Below, in pieces: positions 1 to 10,047 of a stretch of DNA of 64,000 bases. The position numbers and the translations under genes were made by a program. The notes under the pieces were generated by a model. It had not been told where the DNA came from. It worked only from the letters and a program-made list of their open reading frames with translations, and did no database searches. Each line of letters starts with the position of its first letter. The stretch's first letter is position 1. The DNA comes from Balanoglossus misakiensis (Eukaryota > Hemichordata): positions 7,812,001 to 7,876,000 of the forward strand of contig CM082579.2 of NCBI GenBank assembly GCA_040954595.2, given 5' to 3'.

Positions 1-285
1 ACCACAGTTATGCAATTATTGGCCTAGAGATACAGGATGCATTGGCTTGCTTTAGTTAATCTCACTTATCGGTCTTGTCTGTGTTAGTACGGGTACCACC
101 CAATCATTCGCACCGTCCGTTTCTTTCTTTCTTTCTTTATTTAGCTGTACGTTTTTATGGATGTGCAATAGAAGTCATCATCATTAGGGCCTAAAGGTAA
201 ACAAAATGCTATGTGGGTAGTGTTGGCGAAGTATGAATAATCACAGTTCGTCCAACACATCATTTCCCTCTGTTCATTTATTCAG

Positions 286-384
286 GTAAGATTGTGTGAT
301 CACCAGCATCCAAATGTCGACAACAAGCACCAAAGGCAGAAAGGCGGTGACACGGAGTACGCCATCAATGGCAAAGAAATGCAG
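286..384 (+). CDS. Orphan internal coding exon, unknown gene
   Basis: A 99-base stretch open in phase 0 (33 codons) lies between a good acceptor (tttattcag ending at 285) and a consensus donor (CAG followed by gtgagt at 385). It reads VRLCDHQHPNVDNKHQRQ, then KGGDTEYAINGKEMQ, a hydrophilic segment. I do not recognise the family. It has no start or stop, so it must belong to a + strand gene that begins left of the window. I could not find its next exon before the transporter gene at 1164. It could also be a chance open stretch, although both splice sites match consensus. Confidence 0.4.
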
Positions 385-1109
385 GTGAGTCCGGCACACG
401 ATGTTCAACACAGATAACACACATATGAAATTTTACTTCATTTCTCGGACGAATTCGTTTTGTGCAGTATCTAATACCTTAAACAATCTGTTGTATGAAA
501 ACTGCAAATGTATTTAGAATTGTCATCAGACAACCATTCCTGGCGACATTTCGACATCAGGGAGCGCTGTTTATCTAACAAGCCAATACGCGCTTCGTAC
601 CAACTTCCTAAAGAATCATTATTTTGCATCGTCAAATACATGTACTTAAACTGCGGAATTCCCAGAGAAACCTCTCTTGAAATTTGCCGTTGCTTATGTT
701 GCACCGACATTTAATTTCGAATGAAGTGTCTTTTCGGGTTACATTCGAATTTATTTTCCTGACTATTGTGGTCGGAAAATGGTCACTCGTTACTTCCTTT
801 AAAATAATGGTGTGCCGAGTGACGCAGAGAACATTCCGGGCGTCAGTAACACAAAAGTGACCTGAAATTCATGTTGAATAATCAGTTACTGTGTATATAG
901 TTGTTACCGGAGAATAGGTTTTCTATTTTCAATTTTGAATACCTTGGGATGGAATCCGGATATAGAAACCGCCCCAACGTTTGAAAAAAAAACATGCTGC
1001 GGAACCTGGGCACTGCTGAGAACAATGCATGGTTACGTATCTCACATACATATGCGTTTGGTATGAATGAACAATAGTCACAGACATGAACCGCTGCCAT
1101 ATCCGTACT
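385..1109. other. Intergenic/intronic stretch
   Basis: I see no convincing gene. Short open frames on both strands overlap one another around 471-714 and lack splice or start context. A short TTTC microsatellite lies just upstream of the orphan exon, near 120-143. Confidence 0.5.
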
Positions 1110-1117
1110 TATATAAG
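1110..1117 (+). promoter_or_regulatory. TATA box of the SLC35G-type gene
   Basis: The motif tatataag lies 47 bases before the ATG at 1164. That spacing predicts transcription starting near 1140 and a very short 5' leader. It suits an intronless gene with its own compact promoter. Confidence 0.45.
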
Positions 1118-1163
1118 TATAGGTTCATAAATACTCAGCGCACATAATTACAAAGAGTCTACG

Positions 1164-2183
1164 ATGGAAAAGACGTTTCTCTTATCAGCTGAAAATCCAA
1201 CCAATGGCCGCAATGTGAACAGCGGTTCTACGGAAACGGACAGATCGTGTCGTCGACAATTCAAGCCATGGTTGGGAGTGACATTGGCATTGATAAACGG
1301 ACCCTTGTTTGCGGTATCTAATTTGTTTGCCGGCCTTGCAAGTGAGGTACCCCCAGCGCAACAGTCATTCTTAATAACACTATCTACTCTTCTCCCTGTT
1401 GTGGGAATAGCTGCTTTCCAACGACCGAAGCTGATTTATAGAAATTGCAAGCAAACTACACTCCTCGTGCTCCTGGCAGTATCATTTTGTGGGACTTCTC
1501 TCACGAATTACCATGCCTTGAAGTATATCAGTCTGGGCAATTTTACAGCCGTCTCAAAGGCAATCATTGTCATATCAACAGTCGGTGCAGGTGTGATATT
1601 TCTTGGGGATCCTTGCCAATTCGTCGACATAGCAGCAGCTGTGCTCAATATTACTGGAGTCCTACTAATTACTCGTCCGTGGTTAGGCGAGGAACAACAT
1701 TCGACGGAGAACACATACGAATTACTGGGATATGTTTACACAGTTGTTTTTTCGGTCAGCGCATCTCTGCTCCTAATTATCACAAGGGCATTGGGCGAAG
1801 AAGTTGGAGTTGTCCCTAAACTGTTGTATACATATTCACTTGCGCCTCTCATTAGTTTGATCCTTACACTTAGCACGGAGAGACCAATCTGGGATATGCC
1901 GTCTGCCACTGCACTGTACATTTTCGGATTCTGTACCTTTGGTGTGATTGCAACACATTCTCAAATTGGCAGTGCGCACTTCGAACGAGTTGGTGTGGCG
2001 GGTATACTGAGTGTTCTTGAACTGGTGGCGGCATTTCTATTGCAGTTTGCTGTCGCTGGCGTCAAACCAGTTACTCTGGATTTGATAGGAGGCGCAGTCA
2101 TAATAATAGGATCCTGTATGTCATCCGCGAAGGCCGTGTGGGACAGGTACAGAAAGCCAGATTCCATCAGCGGTGATTCGTGA
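1164..2183 (+). CDS. SLC35G1: SLC35G-type EamA/DMT transporter, intronless
   Basis: This 339-residue, single-exon protein is a drug/metabolite transporter of the EamA superfamily, closest in character to SLC35G1-like proteins. A polar N-terminus of about 34 residues is followed by ten predicted membrane helices in two EamA repeats, at about 36-170 and 186-322. The first repeat contains the typical NYHALKYISLG segment (about 115-125) and an SKAIIVISTVGAGVIFLGD-type helix. The second has FGVIATHSQIGSAHFERVG (about 257-275). A short charged tail ends DRYRKPDSISGDS. The ATG at 1164 follows a TATA box by 47 bases and has no competing upstream in-frame start. The lack of introns contrasts with its neighbours and suggests an old retrocopy, a frequent pattern in this family. 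The substrate is unknown. Confidence 0.85.
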   Translation: MEKTFLLSAENPTNGRNVNSGSTETDRSCRRQFKPWLGVTLALINGPLFAVSNLFAGLASEVPPAQQSFLITLSTLLPVVGIAAFQRPKLIYRNCKQTTLLVLLAVSFCGTSLTNYHALKYISLGNFTAVSKAIIVISTVGAGVIFLGDPCQFVDIAAAVLNITGVLLITRPWLGEEQHSTENTYELLGYVYTVVFSVSASLLLIITRALGEEVGVVPKLLYTYSLAPLISLILTLSTERPIWDMPSATALYIFGFCTFGVIATHSQIGSAHFERVGVAGILSVLELVAAFLLQFAVAGVKPVTLDLIGGAVIIIGSCMSSAKAVWDRYRKPDSISGDS

Positions 2184-2743
2184 CATTTCAGAGCGGACGT
2201 TTCCAAAAGATTCGTGTTGGTGGTTCATTGTGTTTTCTCTATACAACATGGCACAGCGCAAAACAATTATACTATTTTCTTCATTTTGTGTTTTCCCCGC
2301 GGAGATGCATGACCATGCAGCTGTGGTTATTTCGGACACTGCGGAGACCGTATACAGAGCGACCTATAGCAAGGCCGCGTTGACTGGACGAATTATTTTG
2401 TTCTACCCGATGGGTTTGATGTAACTTCGCAACCATTACAGCGGCCATTTTGCTCAGTATCTCGTGTCGTAGCTGCTGTCGTCATGTTGAGCTCCCAGCG
2501 ATAAGATTTTTTTCTTTACGCCTTTCTAACAAACATCGGTTCTTCCGCCCCTTTTGAACACGCTGTGAAAACATTCCTTCTTTCAAATATGCACAGCCTC
2601 GACAAAATTTCCAGGTTGTTATCTGTCTGAACATGACTTTATCGAACCGCGTGGTTGTTTGTGTGTGTGTGATTGTAGTTGGCATACAAAAGAAATTGAA
2701 GTTTCCTGTCGACACAATGGAATTATTATCTAAATTCACGTTT
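2184..2743. other. Convergent 3' intergenic stretch
   Basis: This stretch separates the + strand transporter from the - strand acyltransferase. I found no AATAAA on the + strand close to the transporter stop. Small open frames on both strands look random. Confidence 0.5.
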
Positions 2744-2757
2744 TTTATTCTTTTATT
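2744..2757 (-). terminator. Poly(A) signals of acyltransferase A
   Basis: Two AATAAA hexamers read on the - strand (2752-2757 and 2744-2749), about 160 bases past the stop codon of the acyltransferase at 2914. They are the likely cleavage and polyadenylation signals. Confidence 0.5.
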
Positions 2758-2913
2758 ACCAAACAAACGTACATTGTGGTGGATCTTTGTATATAAAAAC
2801 ATTCAAAGACCGGGCATCTAAAACCCAAAGTTTAAAAAAAATTACCATGCGTGTGTTTTCTTCTTTGTTTTCCTTTGAAAGTCCTTTAGCTGCAGTGATG
2901 TGATTCGCTGAAC

Positions 2914-4446
2914 CTAAGCGTTGCTCATCTGTGACAGAATGTCAACTATCAAATCAGCGTATCTCTGGGCCATCGCCTGTCCTGCCACGTGAGTGGTGTA
3001 AACCAGGCTCCAATGCAGGCGGCCGTGAAGGGTACAAATGTTGTGATTGAACAATTCACCCATGTTCGTTGACTCGGATGCGTTGTGAATGCTCGTAAGT
3101 TCGAAGGCCCGTGGGCTCTTCTTGGTGAAGTATTGGAGATTCCCTACGTTTGAGACGAAGAATAATTCCGCCTTTCGACCGTGGTGTTTCCCGCCCGTTC
3201 GAGGTAACTGTGGAGGTAACGGAGACCACGCTTGGATTTGCAGAAACAACATATACTTCAGGCGCCAATGAATCGACCCATCGTTTATTTTCGAATGGAT
3301 TCCCCTGTTAAAATCCTGTGCAAGTTTAAAGAACTCTCCTGGATTCCTTGCATTTTGGGGAACTCTACAGGCAACGTTTACAATCCCTACGAACACTGCA
3401 AAAACCTTTGCAGGGTCAATTGGGGGGTCGCAGAAACGGCGCAAGTTGACTGCAAGACCGGTTTCTATCTTCTGGTCTGACGCCAAGTTTCCTCCCTGCA
3501 TAATTTCGGCGATGGCCAGCGCCGCGGCAGCTGACAATACGCCATTCATCGAAGTGTTGTGCTTTCTGCTGACGTCACGAATCTTTGCCGTTGTTTCTCT
3601 GGAGAACTCGATCGGTATGATGCGAGTAGCTCTGTGCACTTTGCTGTCCCGTGAAATCTCGGTGCCAAAACGAGCTATGAATGGATTCTGCTTCTGGAAT
3701 CGTGGCAAGAATGGCATCAAGGCAAACATGATTCTGAACCAAATCCATTCCCACCACTTCAGTTCTTTGATTCCAAGAATGTCGAGAGGGTCGGGAGGTA
3801 ATGGATAACTTTCGGGAAGAGTCTCTTCGCCGTCTGCAACGAGGGACATCTCGGCCAAAAGTTCGTCGATAAACCTCCTTATGGTGTTACCATCGGCAAT
3901 AGCATGAGCGAATGAGACCAGCATGGTTGTTTTGTAGATTCCACCCTCTATCTTTGATTCGCCACCGCTGTTCATTATCCTAATTCGCCACAGCGGTCCC
4001 CTTCCCGTGTCAATCTTTGTTTTGAGTTCTGCTTCAAGCATCTCCTGCCAGTCATCGCTTTCCACAGCCCTGACGTCAACCAGGTCCTCCTCCATCGGCA
4101 CAAAGTAGTGCCACGTCTTTCCGCGCCAGTCGACCTGGTCGCTAATACGCACGCGTAGCAAGGGGTGGCGGGCTCTGACCATGCGCGCGGCTTCTGCCAC
4201 CAGCTCTTCACTCACTGGTAGTTTGGACTGGACAAATGCGACATAGCAAAGTTGGAACGCCCCTAGTTTGTTCACGAGTTCAATCCACATATACTCTAAA
4301 GCCGACACCTCGCGTCCTCCGTCTACCGCCGTCATAGTCGGCCCCCTTTTCAGTTTTCCGACAAGCTGGTACCAGATGAAGAGCACTATAAAAGAGCCAG
4401 CGACTACAGCCGCAACTGCAGGGCAGATGACATTCATCGATTGCAT
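2914..4446 (-). CDS. Membrane-anchored HxxxDG acyltransferase A (AATase/condensation-like)
   Basis: A 510-residue protein of the CoA-dependent acyltransferase superfamily (chloramphenicol-acetyltransferase/condensation fold; nearest types are alcohol O-acetyltransferase, PapA and wax-ester synthase-like enzymes). Residues about 7-29 form one hydrophobic anchor, followed by basic KLKRG. The catalytic signature HAIADG is at 181-186. The later FFVSNVGNLQYF segment matches the conserved C-terminal channel strand of the family. I chose the ATG at 4446 because an acceptor (tatttccag) ends 7 bases upstream; the longer open frame beyond it is intron. The coding region is otherwise one exon, so the 5' UTR is split by an intron. 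It is a tandem paralogue of the gene at 6287-7828. The substrate alcohol or amine and the acyl donor cannot be read from the sequence. Confidence 0.8.
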   Translation of the reverse strand: MQSMNVICPAVAAVVAGSFIVLFIWYQLVGKLKRGPTMTAVDGGREVSALEYMWIELVNKLGAFQLCYVAFVQSKLPVSEELVAEAARMVRARHPLLRVRISDQVDWRGKTWHYFVPMEEDLVDVRAVESDDWQEMLEAELKTKIDTGRGPLWRIRIMNSGGESKIEGGIYKTTMLVSFAHAIADGNTIRRFIDELLAEMSLVADGEETLPESYPLPPDPLDILGIKELKWWEWIWFRIMFALMPFLPRFQKQNPFIARFGTEISRDSKVHRATRIIPIEFSRETTAKIRDVSRKHNTSMNGVLSAAAALAIAEIMQGGNLASDQKIETGLAVNLRRFCDPPIDPAKVFAVFVGIVNVACRVPQNARNPGEFFKLAQDFNRGIHSKINDGSIHWRLKYMLFLQIQAWSPLPPQLPRTGGKHHGRKAELFFVSNVGNLQYFTKKSPRAFELTSIHNASESTNMGELFNHNICTLHGRLHWSLVYTTHVAGQAMAQRYADLIVDILSQMSNA

Positions 4447-4457
4447 CTTGCGTCTGG

Positions 4458-6087
4458 AAATATAAGAATGAGAATCGTGTGTTTTCAGTTTTATTTTCAG
4501 CCGTCGTGAAGCCCGGAAGGGGAAAAACAGCGTCACGGAAACAGGGCTTCCGTTTGAAATACCGACCTGTATACAGTGTACTTAAATCACTAAATGAACG
4601 AAAAGAAAATTGAACGAAACATTTCCACCCCAAAAATTAACACGCCCCTCCCAGGATATGAATTGGTCCATCCCTTAAAATGAACTTCAGAAGGGCGTGG
4701 GTAGAAGACCCGACGTGTAGAAAAGCGACATCAAACTTTTGTATGTATTTTACGGTGATGCATTAAACCGTGGTAAACCACCTTACCAGAGAACCCGCAC
4801 TTCGGGTAGAACACCGTGGCGGCCTAGTATCGTAGGTACGTGCCAGCCGTGAAGAAACAAATTGCGTCGATGGACGTTAAGACTAAGAGTTCATGAAATC
4901 AGACAGCGGCCGATCTTGGGAAGAGTGTTCAGATCACGACCTGGAGCAAAGGAGGACGACGATTTGCATAACCGATACATGACGTCATCGGTTACCATGG
5001 CAAAAGTCAGCTATTGGCAGCGGCCACAAAGACGAAGTTACAGCAAGTTCGGGGGGTGGGGGGTTTCTTTCAATAAAAGGACACACGTCTCGGTGAAAGA
5101 CTTAACCGACTATAAAGGTGACTAACTCTTTTAAACATGATTTCTCAACGTGACACTGTACAAGTACAAGTACAAGTCGGATATCACTGTCATTCAAGGC
5201 ATAAACCAAGCTGCAAGTCCACGAAACAAAAACAACCAAATATGAACTTAATAATACCCTCCTGGTTAAATACTGTTGCGCCAATTGGAAATAGATTGCA
5301 ATGAATTTACCCACATTTCAAATTCCAAATAAGATTGCGCTATAAAGAGAACCCGACTACTTTCCCATGGTTGACTGGATTCTGTTTGTGGCTGACGTAT
5401 TTGGTGGCCAGTGCATGACCCCGACGCGACCAGCTACAGGTCAGGGACGTTTCACCAATGTCTAGACATAGAATTGTAGAATTCCTTTACAGAGGCTTTG
5501 ACGTTTTCTTTGGACTGGGTGCATGGTGCATGCTTACGTCTCTAATACCAGTCTGATCAACGACTGAATAGTTTGTCGACAAGTAGAAGAAATTCGGGCC
5601 AAACTAGAGCTACCACTAGCTGGCTACCAGTACCTCAAGAGCCATCGAAAGTAATGTAATCTTTATCACTTGAAGCAATTCTATGACAGAACTTCATGAC
5701 CTCTGCGCGCGATCTCTGCCGTACAGAAAGTTATTTTCACGAGTGATGTGGTGTATTCTGCGGCAGCCTGAGTACTTCCAGGAGCGCAGAAAGCAGAATA
5801 CTCCGTATCCCATTTCATCCCCACAGTGCAACGTCGGGGTTTGACACAATGTTAAATGTTTCTTGAGTCTTGTTTTTTTTTTCTTTCCTTCAGATTTCTC
5901 ACCACGAGAACGGGAATATTCATTTTCGAAAATTCATAAAAACCACGCATGATTTTTGTGCGTTGACAGTTTTGACTACAGCGGCAACCACAAATAATCA
6001 TGGTTCCAACCTTCTTGTTATTCCGTTACACAGCCACAAATGAAATCAAGCTGAGATTGAACCACGCCAAAGATGAATGTCGTTGAC
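4458..6087. other. Spacer between the acyltransferase paralogues
   Basis: It should contain the 5' UTR intron, first exon and promoter of acyltransferase A, which I cannot place, and the 3' UTR of acyltransferase B. The open frame at 4862-5125 (+) has biased low-complexity content and no splice or start context, so I do not call it. Confidence 0.4.
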
Positions 6088-6093
6088 TTTATT
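6088..6093 (-). terminator. Poly(A) signal of acyltransferase B
   Basis: AATAAA on the - strand, about 195 bases beyond the stop codon at 6287. Confidence 0.45.
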
Positions 6094-6286
6094 GACAAAG
6101 TACGCCTGTAAGTCCAAGAACAGCATAACAAAGAACCAGCAAATGTTAAGATCGAGTCAACTCTACGTATGATTTTAATCAGATTGATCAAATATTCACG
6201 CATAATTCTCCAAATCTGAGCTGATGTATATTAAGTGCCACCGTGGCATATACCAGTAAAGTACTCTTATAGTCTCATACGCTTGA

Positions 6287-7828
6287 TTAAGCATCACACA
6301 TTTGTGTCAGGATATCCACGATCAGATCCGCGTATCTCTGCGCTGTCTCGCGGCTGGTCACGTGACTGACATAAACCAGGGTCCAGTTCAGACGGCCGTG
6401 GAGTGTGCAGATGTTGTGATTGAACAACTCCCCCGTTTCTGTTGCCTCCGCAACGCTGTACACGCCGGTGAGCTCGAAGGGGCGCGGCACCTCCTTGGTG
6501 AAGTAGTCGAGATTTCCCAAGTTTGACACGAAAAATAAATCTGCGACTCGATTATGGCCCGTTGATGACATGGGTGCAAACATACTGGAGATCTCTTTGA
6601 TAGAGTACTGCTGAAGATTCACGAAGAGCATGAGCTTCAGAAACCAATGGACTGACCCGCCATTTATTTTGGAGTGGCTCTCTCTGGTGGCGTCCGCTGC
6701 AAGTTTGAAGAACGCCTCGGGCTGCCTTGCATTTTGGGGCACTCTGAAGGTAGCAGGTAGCATCCCGATAAAGAGTGCAAAGACCTTGGCGGGGTCGAGA
6801 GGCGGGTCACAGAAACGGCGCAGACTAACTGCAACCTTGGTAGCTACGTTCTGCTTTGATGTCAAGCTGCCCCCTTGCATCATTTCTGCGATGGCCACTG
6901 CTGCGGCGGCACTTAAAACACCATTCATCGTGGCGTTGTACTTTTTGCCCACGTGGCGAATTTTCGCTGTCATTTCCCTGGAGAACTCGATCGGTATGAT
7001 GCGAGTAGCTCTGTGCACTTTGCTGTCCCGTGAAATCTCGGTGCCAAAACGAGCTATGAATGGATTCTGCTTCTGGAATCGTAGCAGGAATGGCATCAAG
7101 GCAAACATGATTCTGAACCCAATCCATTCCCACCACGTCAGTTCTTTGATTCCAAGAATGTCGAGGGGATCGCGAGGTAATGGATAACTTTCGGGAAGAG
7201 TCTCTTCGCCGTCTGCAACCAGAGACATGTTGGTCAAAAGTTCGTCGATGAACCTTTTTGTAGTGTTACCATCGGCAATAGAATGAGCGAACGAGATTAG
7301 CATGGTAGTTCCGTATGCTCCACCACCGTCGCTGCCATGGTCTTGAATGCTTCTCATGACCCTAATTCGCCACAGTGGTCCCCTTCTCATGTCGAGCCTT
7401 GTGGTCAATTCTACTTGAAGCATCGCCTGCCAGTCATCGCCTTCCACAGACCTGACGTCAACCAGGTCATCCTCCATCGGCACAAAGCAATGCCGCGTCT
7501 TTCCGCGCGAATCGACCAGATCACTAAAACGCATGCGTAGCAAGGGATGGTGGGCTCTTGTCATGTAGGCTGCTTTCTCTACCACTTTCTCGGTGACGGG
7601 TACCTTTGACTCCACAAAGGCAACGTTGCAAATTTGGTTAATTCCAAATTTTTCCATGGTTTCAACCCAACAGAATTCTAACAGTGAAGCTTCACGTCCC
7701 CCATCGACAGCCATGCTTGCCCCTTTTTTCAAATTCACAAAGAACCGGAACCAGACGACGAGGCCGATAAAGGCGCCAACTGCTGTCGTCAGAATTATAG
7801 AATCGGTGACATCGTTGAACAACTGCAT
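6287..7828 (-). CDS. Membrane-anchored HxxxDG acyltransferase B (tandem paralogue)
   Basis: A 513-residue paralogue of acyltransferase A with the same plan: an N-terminal hydrophobic anchor (about 10-30), basic NLKKG, catalytic HSIADG at 182-187, and FFVSNLGNLDYF near the C-terminus. As in A, an acceptor (tttttcattcag) ends exactly 7 bases before the ATG, so the 5' UTR intron predates the duplication. The middle 240 bases are about 97% identical to A, while the flanks differ much more, which points to gene conversion. Both copies keep the catalytic His and Asp, so both are probably active. The C-terminal third differs around 6541-6660. Substrate unknown; a role in lipid or ester metabolism at an internal membrane is inference from the anchor and family. 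Confidence 0.8.
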   Translation of the reverse strand: MQLFNDVTDSIILTTAVGAFIGLVVWFRFFVNLKKGASMAVDGGREASLLEFCWVETMEKFGINQICNVAFVESKVPVTEKVVEKAAYMTRAHHPLLRMRFSDLVDSRGKTRHCFVPMEDDLVDVRSVEGDDWQAMLQVELTTRLDMRRGPLWRIRVMRSIQDHGSDGGGAYGTTMLISFAHSIADGNTTKRFIDELLTNMSLVADGEETLPESYPLPRDPLDILGIKELTWWEWIGFRIMFALMPFLLRFQKQNPFIARFGTEISRDSKVHRATRIIPIEFSREMTAKIRHVGKKYNATMNGVLSAAAAVAIAEMMQGGSLTSKQNVATKVAVSLRRFCDPPLDPAKVFALFIGMLPATFRVPQNARQPEAFFKLAADATRESHSKINGGSVHWFLKLMLFVNLQQYSIKEISSMFAPMSSTGHNRVADLFFVSNLGNLDYFTKEVPRPFELTGVYSVAEATETGELFNHNICTLHGRLNWTLVYVSHVTSRETAQRYADLIVDILTQMCDA

Positions 7829-7835
7829 TTTGTCT

Positions 7836-9550
7836 CTGAATGAAAAACAAACAAACATACATATGAAGTCAGTGTTTCAGGGTGATGATGGCCTAATTAA
7901 AAGAAAAACTGTAAAGGTGACGACATTTGGTAAAATACTGGAAGGTAATGACGTGTAGTACAAAGGTCGGCAGATTTGGACTGACCCCGCCAATTGTGCC
8001 AAACTAACCTTGGAGCCCACTAACAATCAACAAACGGGCTCAAACAGATCTTGCTGACCTATTTTACCCCACCAGCTATGATCTCTTGGCCCACGGTGTC
8101 AGTTCAACACGCAGTCTTTGTGTTTTTTTCCATTCCTCATATCAGGACATGGGTATATTATAACTGTTTTACAGTCGGATTGAAGAGTGGCGACACTATC
8201 TTGGTATATATCAGCTTGGGACGTTAAGTTAATTAAATACGATAGAACGTGACTCAGATCCTTACCTTTAGAGGTCAGGTGACCTTGGGCAAATCTGGGG
8301 TGTAGAATGGCGTTAGACCTACCTTCGCGCGCCAAACTGTGTCGGCCAAATACAGAAAATTCCCTAAGTTCTGTCAGTCAAAACCGAGGATCCTCAGAAG
8401 AGTGTCTGTTACCATAACCGACATGGGATAAAGCGCCCTCATTGTCAAGAATTGCAAATATCTCATTTTATTTACGCACAATTCAGACAATCGGGTACTA
8501 GGTACCCGCGTAAAATGATACTTTAATTACTAATATTAGGTTACTTATAATAAAATTACTTTTATGAAAATACTCTTATCGATGATAACTGGCTGCTATC
8601 CAAGTTAGGCCTATATTTTTTCTTACTTGTAGGCATCAAAACGTTGGAATATACTAGTAACTGTTCACCACCACGACAGAGTATAGTTATAAAATTTGAA
8701 ATTAAGCAAATTTCTTAATTCAGTTGGCTTATATATAAATTACCATTCAAATGTGTATATTGATTGGCCGCAAAGCACATCGGATTCGATTGTGTGGGAG
8801 AGGGGACGTGTCCCTTCCCATGGTACTCACAATTAGAAGGAAAAAAATATTTTTGAACATTCGTTGGTAGTTTCTTGGACATCGAAAATAATTCCATCCC
8901 CTATATGCCCTGTTACATGACTTAGATTAGTTGCCACAATCCGACACTAACTCATCAAAAGTGCCAATTTGTTACTTTTTCGCACCCATCATCGTTTTAA
9001 GTTTTCGAGTCACATTTTAAACAAAAATCTACTCTTTCCAGTTTGCTGTTTTCACACCTCCCGCCCGGTCTGGTGGCTTTCAGCAATGATGGCTTACAAG
9101 AAAGCGATGGGTTGTTTCCCCCGGAAAGAGCTCGGTTAGTCACGGTTGGTTGTCCAGCTGACCCGACTGAATAAAAAAGCACTCACTGCACTCGCCACGA
9201 TCATCTTCCTCTCGTGCAACAGGTGTCACTGAGGGCAGTGATCATTAAAAAAATCAACAACGCGACTGCATGATATGGTGCAGAAATTTGAACTCCGCCT
9301 GCGATCGACCCATTAAGTGTTCATGTATTCATGCGCCTTGTAAATATATTGTGAGCCCTCCCGGAACCATAACAACGACGCACACACTATGCTAATCACA
9401 GGTGTCAAAAAAGAAGTTCCAACTATAAAATGGCATTTTATCCTTAATTGGCGGAATAGATAATAAACCTATTTGTTATATATTATACAAGAATTACATC
9501 ACTCGTTTGCGAACAATAATGTAGATTAAAACTGATCAAAATATCGATAT
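7836..9550. other. Intergenic region with divergent upstream flanks
   Basis: This lies between the - strand acyltransferase B and the + strand exon at 9706. It is AT-rich around 8500-8740. I see no convincing coding exon on either strand. It should hold the promoter and noncoding first exon of acyltransferase B and the promoter of the following gene. Confidence 0.4.
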
Positions 9551-9705
9551 TTCGCAGGCGGACTAATTCGGAAGATTACCTCCAGGTAGCTCGGAAGTTC
9601 TTCGGCTCCAAGAGGGACTTGCTGTGGTCTGACAACTATAATCTGTTATTTACAACGAGCGAAGTTGAACTCTTGGCGGCCTGCGAATATAATCGCACGG
9701 GAAAG

Positions 9706-10047
9706 ATGCCACCGGTGAGAAAACCGGGGAGAATAATCCGTCCGTCGTCGGCGACAGCGAAGTTAGAGTCGTACATCCCGCCGAGCGTCCTTGACGACGT
9801 CCGCCCGGCGACCGCGGCTGCTGGTCTGTACGCCGGGGAAGCTGGACCTCAAGCGCGCGGCCCAGCGCCCCCGTCCCGACAAGGAGCCCAGTCGGCATGG
9901 GGCTCACGACTGAGAGACGACATCCCAAAGCCTGACGAACAACCCCGCCGTCTGACGCTCAGCCTCGTCGATGGGTTGGCCGACCGACCAGAAACAGCGG
10001 CAGCAAGAGCCCGTCTCGCAACACCTGCGGGCTCGTCAGGTGCCAAG
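9706..10047 (+). CDS. Probable 5' coding exon of the WD40 gene (114 residues)
   Basis: From the ATG at 9706 to a consensus donor (AAG followed by gtgagc at 10048) there are 114 codons ending in phase 0. The product is Pro/Ala/Arg-rich and disordered, beginning MPPVRKPGRIIRPSSATAK and including PPSVLDDVRPATAAAG. Such basic N-termini are common in ciliary proteins. It lies upstream of the WD40 gene on the same strand, so it is probably that gene's first coding exon. However, no acceptor just before 16817 joins it directly in frame, so a missing intermediate exon is needed, or this exon belongs to a separate gene. GC content is high across the exon. Confidence 0.45.

Noticed and set aside
4862-5125. 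87-codon + strand frame between the acyltransferases
   Set aside because: No homology, no promoter or splice sites; likely random in the spacer.
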